Assembly (NCBI GenBank): GCA_000818945.1
Contig: KN805378.1
Location: 388,488-452,487, forward strand
Source: Schizochytrium sp. CCTCC M209059
Lineage: Eukaryota; Sar; Bigyra; Thraustochytrida; Thraustochytriidae
DNA length: 64,000 nucleotides
Reading direction: 5' to 3'
Shown: piece after piece, positions 55,212-63,125 of the stretch
How positions within the stretch are numbered: the stretch's first letter is position 1
Layout: each line of letters opens with the position of its first letter
Notes under the pieces: model-generated
Told to the model about the DNA's origin: nothing
The model's database searches: none
Seen by the model: the letters and a program-made list of their open reading frames with translations, nothing else
Program-made: the position numbers and the translations under genes

Positions 55212-56008
55212 ATCTACTTCTCATATTTTTAGATCATGACGACTCTTTGACGTTTAAATTGGGTGGCCATCTCGTCAGCTGTTCTTTCTTGCTGTAACAT
55301 CTTGATTGAGCGATGAAGAATGATTCGCAGATACAATCGAAATCATGATTTTGTCATCGAAATTCCCTTTCCAAGGCTTTTTTTGTTGTCATAAAAATCC
55401 TCTGGACGGAAAACAGATCATTTCAAGGAGCTCGTTTCTGCTTTTTCTTTTTGTCAAGAATACACTTTTGGTGAGACTAAAGTCTTTTGGCTGGCTTGAC
55501 TCCCCCCATATGCAAAGAATGTTGTTGATATTAAAATTTATGTTGTAGTTTCGTTTCTGTTCTACTTGTCCACATCAAATTAACTGCGAGTGGAGGTAAG
55601 GAAATGATGTTGATCGACAGACAAGACAAGACGATACTAGCATCCTCGCCACCTTTACTGTGCTCCTTTCCAACATCGGCCCAGTTTAAACTTTGCTCAA
55701 AGTAACGCTCCACCACCGTCAGAACGCGCGGAAAAAGGTTTTCTTCTCTACGTACAGCTTGACAGCATTCGTGCACAGCAGAGTGGCTTGACGTGATCGC
55801 ATTAGCGATCTCCTCCTCGTAAGCACAGCTGTCTCGAGGTTTTGCTTTACCCAAAGGCTGGTCGAAGAAAGTGATGAGACTTTGGGCGCTCTGCTCGCCA
55901 ACAACTCAAAAGGGTGACACACGCACGCTCTATACGAAAAGCGACTTGATCCATCACGCACAGGCGACTCACTCCCCCCCCCCTCACCCAAAAAAAAGCG
56001 CACCACTC
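55212..56008. other. Intergenic between convergent genes, possible unresolved exon
   Basis: About 0.8 kb between stop codons, AT-richer than the genes. One minus-strand frame (55531-55854) has gene-like composition (CAYEEEIANAITSSHS, VLTVVERYFEQSLNWADVG) but no ATG at a suitable place and no clear splice partner, so no gene is called. A C10 run lies at 55974-55983, about 26 bp past the cyclase stop. Confidence 0.5.
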
Positions 56009-58747
56009 TTACTTCTCCGTGAGCTCGCGATATCCCTTCCAGTTTGAGGGAGACTCGTAGTCGAACTCCTCCATAACAGAGAGGAGAGACAAGGTAGGCC
56101 CATCACCTGGCTTCTCGACAAGTACGTTGTCGAGCATCCGCTTTGCCGCGGCCCAGTCCCCGGAGCAATAAGCAGCCACGGCATCGCTAAAGTTTGAGAG
56201 AAAGTTCTCGGGAAGGCTGCTCTGGATGAAGTCCATTTCCGGACCCTCAAAGTCAAACATCAAGCGGCGCTTGCCGTCATATTGGGGCTCACCAAAGGTG
56301 TCAGGAAAGTCAACAATGTCGCAGGTGAAGAGACCCATCGGCTGAATACTGCCCTTGACCGTAACGCGGTCGATCTTGCGGCAACGCTTGCGTGCCTTCG
56401 ACGAAAGTGCATCAAAAAAGTCTTCAGAAAGCAGCAAGGGCGTTCTGAACTGCTTTGTGGCAGCCTCAAGTCGCGATGCCATATTGACATTCGGGCTTAA
56501 ATAAGAGGCGTCGATCTTATAGTGGCTACCAATGGCACCCTCAATGGCCCAACCAATGTGAAGGCCCATGCCCAGCCGAATCTCAAAGTTGTTCTCCCCG
56601 AAACGCTTGCGGATGGCAGGGTGGTCCTTGTACGCATTGAGGCAGCCACCGGGGCCATTCTCGCGCTTGAGGTCGATCATGGTCTTGAGAAAGGCCACGA
56701 GCGCGTTGTCACACATGTTTCCGGCATCCACGTGACGTTTGGTGTCGTTCATTTTCCAGACCAGCAAGAAAGCATCGCCAATGTTCTTGTTGGCTGCGCC
56801 ATACCAGGAGTGCGTAGCCTCGTGCACAATGGCGCCGACGCGGTTGACGTAGACCATGACCTTCTCCTGAAGACATTCCGTCGTGTCGGTAAAATTGCGA
56901 ATGTCGCAGAACCCGAAGACGGCCTCCATCTTGACACCGTCGCACATGGGCTCGATCCCGGCGTTGTTGGACATGTTTTTGGCGATAATCTCGCTACCGG
57001 CCTCACCAAACCCGATTTGCAAGAGCTGGCCAATCTTGGCGATTGTATTTTGTAAAAGCACGGTCTCGTCGTCGTCGTCCGTGGTCTCCATGGGTAGCGC
57101 TGCGTTCTTGGTACCCATGGGGTTCTCGGCGAGCTCCTGTACGCTGCGAACCATGCGCTCGATGGGCCGAATGACCAGCTGCTCGGCGTCTGCCGAGATC
57201 ATGAGCGAGCCAAAGGTGAGGACGATCATGACGAAGATGGTCTGAATGATATTCAGGCCCGCAGCCAACTTCACCTCTGCGCGAATGTCAAAGTACGCGT
57301 ACGAGCTGCACGTTGTATTTGATTCATCGAGTGTGTCCATCATTTTCTCATAGCACTCGACTGCGTAAGAGGTCTCGAACTCACTTTCACGTAACTCTTC
57401 TCTAACTTGAGTTTCGCTGCTTTTGATCTCCACGATCGGCTCGTAGTCGCTGTTAGCACTTGTACGGGCCATGTAGGGTACGTCGCGCTCTTCCGGCCAA
57501 CGATACCACACCGTCTCTTTGGCAATTTGGATCAGCTCGGCATTTTCTTCATCCGTTGCGCCATGGAGACGAAAGTACAGAAGCTTTCCACCTTCGATGC
57601 CCCGCGTGTAAAATTCAACCTCGCTCTTGAAGCCAAAGGTTGAATCGTCGAGATACTGCGTGAAATTGTCCCCGTACGCCTCCATGTTTGCTTTGAAGCG
57701 CTGGAATCTGAAGTGAAGATGGTTCAAGCCGTACGTGCCGTGCGGGGCCTCGCTGGTCCACATTCCGACATCAAAGAGCTGGACGAAAATGAGCATGGAA
57801 AGAACGACTGCGATGACGCGCTGCATCGTCTTCTCGCTAAGCTTCTTGCCAACGAGAGAAGGATTCTCGGTTGAGATATCGTCAGCGTTATCGCGGTTCG
57901 AGACCTTGTACAGCTTGACAACGCGCACGAGACGCACGAGACGGACGATACGGACGATGCGCGAAGATTTGGTTCCCACGCGGCTTGCCTGAATTGCGTC
58001 AATGGCCTCTTGGCTGTTGCCCGTCGTACCGCTGGCAAAGGCAGCCTCGAGGATTGTGTTCCAGATGAACCCGATATCAGAGATCATGGTCACGGTGGCG
58101 AGAATGTCGAGGTAGAAATAAAAGCTTCGAAAGTACTTTGGCTTGGCGATCGTGAAGACGACGAGCTCTGTCGTAAATGCCAGCAAAGCCAGCAGCGAGA
58201 CGCTGTCAAAGAAGGTATCCCAGCTCATGGCGAAGACGGCGACACGCAAGTCATCGCCAAACAGGGCAAAGACGGTGAGCGCCGAGATGAAAGTCGTCCA
58301 GAGTCTGCCCTCAAGGAAGAGGTAGAGCCTGAAGATGAGGCTGTTTGGGGCTCGGAAACGTGGTTTTAGGAGACCATCTTGCGAGCCCCCATTGGCGCTG
58401 TTGACAGCGAGAACTGCTTTGTTGGAATCCTTTTGAACGAGTTCCCCCGATGCCGGCGTTACCTTACTGACGCTCCTCATGTGAGGCACTTCTTCGTTAC
58501 TCCACGCTCCTTCGCGCGAGTCCCGGTCGCCGCCCAGAGGGACGACGCGCCCGCTGGATTTGTTACCCAGTACACTAGGTTTGAGGGTTGGAAGATGCTT
58601 CGCACTAGCTGTCGGACGAACCTCGTCGGATTTGACGCCCCTGCGGTGCTTGAAGCTACGGAAATTTGCCGTCTCAGTGAGAGATGTGGTCTGGCTGACG
58701 ACCTGCTTTCTATCTTTCGTGCCCAGATCACAAGCTTCTGTTTTCAT
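56009..58747 (-). CDS. Voltage-sensor-like membrane class III adenylyl cyclase
   Basis: A 912-residue protein from ATG 58747. After a disordered N-terminus of about 145 residues come four helices with ion-channel voltage-sensor features: S2 with FTTELVVFTIAKPKYF, S3 with YLDILATVTMIS and S4 near residues 260-280 reading RIVRIVRLVRLVRVVKLYK, a basic residue at every third place. A fifth helix (about 313-335), an extracytoplasmic loop of about 170 residues and a sixth helix (IIQTIFVMIVLTFGSLMIS) follow. No potassium-pore GYG is seen. The linker (RPIERMVRSVQEL) is HAMP-like. The cyclase domain, about 600-800, has metal Asp residues in FCDIRNFTD and KNIGDAFLLVW, and SPNVNMASRLEA. Lys before NIGD is the ATP-type purine residue; the partner Asp position is Ser. 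Cyclic AMP production at a cell or ciliary membrane is inferred. Related potassium-channel cyclases are known in ciliates and apicomplexans. Confidence 0.88.
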   Translation of the reverse strand: MKTEACDLGTKDRKQVVSQTTSLTETANFRSFKHRRGVKSDEVRPTASAKHLPTLKPSVLGNKSSGRVVPLGGDRDSREGAWSNEEVPHMRSVSKVTPASGELVQKDSNKAVLAVNSANGGSQDGLLKPRFRAPNSLIFRLYLFLEGRLWTTFISALTVFALFGDDLRVAVFAMSWDTFFDSVSLLALLAFTTELVVFTIAKPKYFRSFYFYLDILATVTMISDIGFIWNTILEAAFASGTTGNSQEAIDAIQASRVGTKSSRIVRIVRLVRLVRVVKLYKVSNRDNADDISTENPSLVGKKLSEKTMQRVIAVVLSMLIFVQLFDVGMWTSEAPHGTYGLNHLHFRFQRFKANMEAYGDNFTQYLDDSTFGFKSEVEFYTRGIEGGKLLYFRLHGATDEENAELIQIAKETVWYRWPEERDVPYMARTSANSDYEPIVEIKSSETQVREELRESEFETSYAVECYEKMMDTLDESNTTCSSYAYFDIRAEVKLAAGLNIIQTIFVMIVLTFGSLMISADAEQLVIRPIERMVRSVQELAENPMGTKNAALPMETTDDDDETVLLQNTIAKIGQLLQIGFGEAGSEIIAKNMSNNAGIEPMCDGVKMEAVFGFCDIRNFTDTTECLQEKVMVYVNRVGAIVHEATHSWYGAANKNIGDAFLLVWKMNDTKRHVDAGNMCDNALVAFLKTMIDLKRENGPGGCLNAYKDHPAIRKRFGENNFEIRLGMGLHIGWAIEGAIGSHYKIDASYLSPNVNMASRLEAATKQFRTPLLLSEDFFDALSSKARKRCRKIDRVTVKGSIQPMGLFTCDIVDFPDTFGEPQYDGKRRLMFDFEGPEMDFIQSSLPENFLSNFSDAVAAYCSGDWAAAKRMLDNVLVEKPGDGPTLSLLSVMEEFDYESPSNWKGYRELTEK

Positions 58748-59256
58748 GAACCCGATCCATCAAACCTGCTTCGCGTTGATCACCGGCTCGTTTCGAACGA
58801 AGCCGGAGGAGATTGAAGTTGAGCGCGGGAAGTTCAAGGTGCTCCCAGATGATCGATACGAAGGGGCCTCTTGCGCAACACGAAGAGTCTCTCTTTATAC
58901 GATCACTTGAAGCAGCAAGCTTTGCGTAGCGTTGTGCGGTAGGACCTCTGGCCAAACAGATAGAACCACCGAGTTCAGTCGACGGGACGTGGTTGATGAA
59001 GGTCTTTTTCGCAAAGAGCAAAAGTATCCTTGGGGAATACTAGAGACGTAAGCGCTGTAGCGCGAAGACGCTTGTTCGTGAGCAATGCAAGACGAGGTCT
59101 CGACAGGACTTGAGCTTTCGCCGCGCGCGAGAATTGCGAGATTGGATTCTGCTGGCGGAGACGACGTACTTGAGCTTGCGATTGCGCTGCCTCAAGCAAT
59201 GTTGCGTTGCCTTGCGTTGCCTTGCACGTGCGATCGGGCGAGCGTACGCGCGTGCA

Positions 59257-59361
59257 AGCGAGCGAGCGAGTGAGCGTGCGTGCGTGCGTGCGTGCTTTGC
59301 GTGCGTGCGTGCGTGCTTGCTTGATTGCTTGCTTGCTTGCTTCCCTGCTTGCTTGCTTGCT
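59257..59361. repeat. Compound GCGA / GCGT / GCTT tetranucleotide repeat
   Basis: Three related tetranucleotide motifs succeed one another: GCGA near 59257-59270, GCGT near 59275-59314 with one interruption, and GCTT to 59361. Confidence 0.85.
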
Positions 59362-59954
59362 TGGCGTGCTGTCACTTTGCTTTTCGTCGCGTTACGTTCG
59401 CGCCAGAAAAGTTTCGGTGCCTCAGCTTGTCCTCGTGTTCGTCCAGCCAGCTTCCCTTGGATGGTGCTACGGCACTCTCAGCCACCCCGGCGAGATCTCA
59501 ACGGAAACCTAATCCGTGTCTTGTATTGCATTTAACAGAATGTGTATCCTTCCTCTACTTACAAGACCCGGACTTATTTGTTCGTTTTTTGCAGATCGTA
59601 GCTTTCGACGCAGAGCTAAAAACCAAGCTCCAGGCCCTGGTTGCGAGGCATTTGTACCATTGGCTTACATGCGTCGCTCAAATTTGACTCTGTCGACCTG
59701 AAAGTGGAAACTGAGAAAGTATACACGTCGGTGTGCACGCCACCGCCCTGTTTTTCCTCATGCAACGGATGTTATGTAAGCTTGGGCTTTTTATGAGAAC
59801 AAGTGAGGGAGAATGCGAAAGAAATACGACTACACGGGTCGTGCAGACGAAAAGGCACGTACAGCAAAGTTCTGCGGACTGTAATAAGTCATCGAACATA
59901 CATACTTCACCCTTACAATAGTAAATATATATGGGTTTGCCATATTAGCCGGCC

Positions 59955-59977
59955 TGAAGATATATCGCATATCTTCA
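59955..59977. repeat. Perfect 9-bp inverted repeat with 5-nt loop
   Basis: TGAAGATAT and ATATCTTCA pair around the loop ATCGC. Confidence 0.8.
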
Positions 59978-60222
59978 TACAAATGATACCAATCTAGCCA
60001 TTCGTCAGCTATTCACGACACTATGACGAGCGATTTTGGGCCTCGTGCATCCGACAAGTTTCGCAGGCCGAGCTACGCCCCTCGAAGTCGCTGGCCCGAT
60101 GGGCCAGGAGACTCGAACGCACCCACTTTCCTTGACTTTTGCGAGGGATGGGCGTGCGAATGACGAGCGTGAAGGTGATTGCGTGGAACAGTTTGGAACG
60201 GCTAATCGTAATATGGTAAAAT

Positions 60223-60675
60223 TTAGTCAAACTCCTTGAGGATCCGCCAGGCACCGTCAATCAAGGCGGCGCCGTTCAATGACTCAACCAGTACACATGT
60301 GCGCCAAAAGGGATTCTTTTCTGCTCGAAGGAGTTTCTTCAAATCCTTCACAGCACGCCTGGTGACCCCGATGGTCCTCTTCTCGGAGGACAAGATGGCG
60401 CGTAGTTCGGCCCGTGCGGCTTCGACGCTCCCAGGCTTTGCAGGGAATGATTGTGGAGGACTTTGGTCGCCTCCAGGCGTTTGCGCTGTGCTAGAGCTCG
60501 AGCTTGGTCCTGGTTCACGAGCGGCCTCACGTGGGGGCGACGGTGCATCGGACTCAGGAGGAGAAATCTCGACATGTGGACTGATCTGTGTTATCTCTGG
60601 GCAGTGCTTGAGGAGCTCAAACTTCAGTGTTATTGCGTGACTTTTGAAGTTCGCCGCAAAGCTTGTACATCGCAT
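60223..60675 (-). CDS. Short ORF in the transposon-like region, unknown
   Basis: A 150-residue frame from ATG 60675. The middle is Pro/Ser-rich and low complexity (about residues 35-75). The C-terminal 70 residues look like a small helical domain with basic residues (RRAVKDLKKLLRAEKNPFW) and end ALIDGAWRILKEFD. I recognise no family. It begins 16 bases after the stop of the preceding broken frame and is in a different frame, so it may be a continuation of one decayed gene rather than a separate gene. Confidence 0.4.
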   Translation of the reverse strand: MRCTSFAANFKSHAITLKFELLKHCPEITQISPHVEISPPESDAPSPPREAAREPGPSSSSSTAQTPGGDQSPPQSFPAKPGSVEAARAELRAILSSEKRTIGVTRRAVKDLKKLLRAEKNPFWRTCVLVESLNGAALIDGAWRILKEFD

Positions 60676-60691
60676 CAGCCTTCCCGGAGCC

Positions 60692-61060
60692 TCATTCCTT
60701 CAGCTGCTTCCGCTTCGTTTGGACGAACTTATCACAGAAAACTTTGGTCGGCACGATGCTCTTGTGGTAGAGGAGTTGCATTGAGAGGATCACGTTGGAC
60801 TCATCCGGCTTTGCGCCGTTTCCGCGCGAGGCGTTCTCCCAAGTATACTGGAGCAGTGCTGCTGGTCCGTTCCCTCCTGTGCTTTGCGTCTTCCGGAGTA
60901 TGTGTGATATTGAAAGTCCTCTGGCACTGACGGTTCCGGTGCTTGCGCAAACCGGAGCTGCAACCTGAAAGCTATCCTCTGCGCGTTATCGGGCGGTAGA
61001 TCCCACTTCCGCGTAATCATCCTCGGTCACACCGATCTGGTCACTCTCTGGCGACGCCAT
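60692..61060 (-). pseudogene. Frame with one internal stop, fragment of element gene
   Basis: From ATG 61060 the frame reads MASPESDQIGVTEDDY, meets a TAA at 60986-60988, and then continues open to TGA 60692 with gene-like composition (ILRKTQSTGGNGPAALLQY, LLYHKSIVPTKVFCDKFVQ). That is 121 codons around one stop. The ATG overlaps the last 20 bases of the coiled-coil frame upstream. No splice pair that removes the stop was convincing. It is best read as a broken part of the same element. Confidence 0.5.
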
Positions 61061-61733
61061 ACTCGTCGCGCTGTGCATGCGATGTCGCGCTCGTTATCGC
61101 GAGAATGTCCGTGACTAATTTACGATCTTCTTCGGAGAGCTGTGAACGAGTACACACGTCCCTTAGCTGTGCGTAAGCTTCGTCGAGAAATGCCAGTTCT
61201 TGCTCAGCGTGCTTGCCCTGAAGAGCCCATCTCTTGTCTTCCTTTTCGTCAGTCTGCCTCCGGAGCACCTCTACCTCTTCACATTTCTGCTTGGCGGCAC
61301 TGCGGATCTTGTCGTCGTCCATGCTCTCTTCGATGGCCTCGGTTTGCCTCCTGAGTATCTTCATCAAGGCTTCACTATTCGCTGCCTTCAACGTCGCCTC
61401 GACTACCTTCGCCTTGACCTTGTCAAGGTTCTCGCGGTTCTTTCTCCGAATCGAAACGACAGCCTCCTTCAGGTCGAGTTCCACCCTCCCGGGCTCGCAC
61501 CTGGCAGCGGCGCGCGCACGTCGGAGGTTGCGTTGGCTCTCAATATCCTCTAATCTTCCCCTCATGATGGACCGAGATCGGTCAATGACCGTACGCAGGT
61601 CCTGCGCCTTCGTGCGGACATCGTCCATGGTTGCCGATTTGAAAAAGGCAGACGCGTGTCCAAGGTGATATGCCGTGAGGCGGATACCAGTCTGCACGGA
61701 CTCAAGCGCGGACGAAGGCGATCGCGAAGACAT
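61041..61733 (-). CDS. Coiled-coil ORF, likely former C-terminal part of the transposase gene
   Basis: A 230-residue frame from ATG 61733, highly charged and heptad-like throughout (NRENLDKVKAKVVEATLKA, KQKCEEVEVLRRQTDEKE), ending EDRKLVTDILAIT..GVARE. It overlaps the end of the transposase frame in another phase. The two frames would join at a G6 run on the minus strand near 61768-61778, just after SDFLGG, so it may once have been the tail of the transposase protein. No family was recognised. It could also be an independent ORF starting at its own ATG. Confidence 0.5.
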   Translation of the reverse strand: MSSRSPSSALESVQTGIRLTAYHLGHASAFFKSATMDDVRTKAQDLRTVIDRSRSIMRGRLEDIESQRNLRRARAAARCEPGRVELDLKEAVVSIRRKNRENLDKVKAKVVEATLKAANSEALMKILRRQTEAIEESMDDDKIRSAAKQKCEEVEVLRRQTDEKEDKRWALQGKHAEQELAFLDEAYAQLRDVCTRSQLSEEDRKLVTDILAITSATSHAQRDEYGVARE

Positions 61734-63102
61734 GGCACCACTCCGTGCAGGTGATAATGCAGACGAAGCCCCCCAAGGAAGTCCGAAACAGCCGGCACTG
61801 CCGAGCCCGAGGTGGCCGCGGGTTGCGAGTTGGTAGCCGAAACGGCGACATTCACGAAGCCCTCCGCCGAGGAGCTCGCCTCGATAGATGGGCTTGTAGA
61901 AGAAGAGGCCGATGTTGCAAAAGCCGGGGGTGCAGGCGGTGAAATGGCGCGGCTTGTTGAGCTTGCGTAGTCCGCGTCTGCTTCTACAGGCGGTGGAGCG
62001 GTTGACGGCTGCCTGTCCGTAGCATCGAAGTCCTGGATGTACTTTAGCAGGGCGGTCCCTCGCATCGGGAGCGTGAACCCTTTGAGACGGGTGTCGCCAA
62101 TGGTGATGATGGGATTTTTCAGATGAGGTGCCCGTGTGAAAGGAAGCATGCCAGTACGCCTCAACGCATCAAAGTGACGGTCAGGAGTAGATACATCCTT
62201 GAGGGCTATGCAAAGGCAGCGAATCTGCGCCCATTGGTCCAGCTTTTGTCCGCGTCCGAGCTCCCGACGCTTCTTGAGTTTGATCCTTTGCACCCTCGCT
62301 TTGAGAGGACCGAACAAATTGACGTCGGGCGCTTGGCACTGGGATGTGGTATGCGGTAGCCAGTAATGCAAGTAGACGCCTTGGCGTGCGAGCTCATTCA
62401 ATGCTCCGAGATCCTGGCGGCTACAATGACCATCCATGAACAGTACGACCCGTTTGGACGGATGATCGTTGCCCATGTCGGTGTACCCGGTTCTGAGGAC
62501 CTTCAATATATTCTCGAGGAAGTTCGCTTTCGTCATGCTGCCATTGGCAGACGACGAGAAGTTCACGTCGGTGTAGCTCCGCCCATTAAAGTTTCCCAAC
62601 TTTGAGTAGGTGCAGTGCTCCTTGAGCAGCTCCTCCATCTTGTTATGGTTGCTCGGGCAAAGATGCTTGCTGCTGAGGATCCAGAGGGGGGGGGCGTTTC
62701 GCCGGCGAGGTTCATACCAGTGAGAAGCGTCACGTGCGACTCGTCGTCTTTGTCCTGGACGCGCCATGCCCGTTGTCCAGCCTGTTGCATATTGGGCGGG
62801 GCCGGGCCCTTCATCTTGAATTTCGTTGCTTGAAGCGTCTCGCGAGAGATAGCTTGTGTTTCGTCCAGGAAAAGGACCCGCGCCGGGTACTTCCAGTTCA
62901 ACTCCGCGCCGTTGGTCCCTTCCTCGACGACACCAAGCTCTCGGAGAGCTGTTGTAGTAACGTCGTACCACCACTTGATGAATGCTGTGTTGTAGTACTT
63001 GACCAGGGCACTTGGGAGACTTGAGATCGCGACGTGCTTGAGGGAGTAGCCAGCTTGCGTCACACGAGCAAGCCACGCCTTGTACCATGCCTTGGAAAAC
63101 AT
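61562..63102 (-). pseudogene. DDE_1/pogo-like transposase, frameshifted at a G9 run
   Basis: Two overlapping minus-strand frames make one transposase. The first, from ATG 63102, has the first catalytic Asp in YPARVLFLDETQ and runs to the homopolymer at 62686-62694 (nine G on the plus strand). After it, the second frame continues sensibly (LWILSSKHLCPSNHN) and carries the second Asp in VVLFMDGHCS and the third in LPHTTSQCQAPDVNLFGPLK, 36 residues later. These are the marks of the pogo/jerky DDE_1 superfamily, which cuts and pastes DNA. The usual N-terminal HTH DNA-binding domains are missing, and the start lies 23 bp from the ELP3 stop. After about residue 370 the protein becomes Ala/Ser/Pro-rich, and the last 60 codons look like an out-of-frame reading of the coiled-coil ORF. 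Confidence 0.8.
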
Positions 63103-63125
63103 GCCGGTGGCATTGTCACCAAATA

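Larger units (their letters stand above)
58748..60222. other. Intergenic: cyclase upstream region, repeats, AT-rich patch
   Basis: 1.5 kb with no convincing coding frame. It contains a compound GCGA/GCGT/GCTT repeat (59257-59361), an AT-rich patch around 59890-60000 unlike the rest of the intergenic DNA, and a hairpin inside that patch. The patch may mark one side of the mobile-element remnant; this is only suggestive. Confidence 0.6.
60223..63102 (-). mobile_element. Decayed DDE transposon-like region, several broken frames
   Basis: All coding traces from 63102 down to 60223 lie on the minus strand and change frame several times: a DDE transposase broken at a G9 run, a coiled-coil frame, a third frame with an in-frame stop, and a short last frame. 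Neighbouring genes, including a 12.8-kb dynein, are intact, so clustering of breaks here points to real decay rather than general sequencing error. Terminal inverted repeats or target duplications were not found. The right limit is set by the ELP3 stop codon at 63126, leaving only 23 bp, so the 5' end of the element appears lost. Left limit is arbitrary, at the end of the last frame. Confidence 0.6.

Noticed and set aside
55531..55854. 107-codon minus-strand frame with gene-like composition
   Set aside because: It starts only at a TTG, has no early ATG, and no splice partner of normal intron length could be found. It might be an exon; left uncalled.
60020..60120. tRNA-like beginning GGGGCGTAGCTC on the minus strand
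   Set aside because: No matching D-arm closing, anticodon stem or T-arm could be folded; the acceptor ends do not pair.
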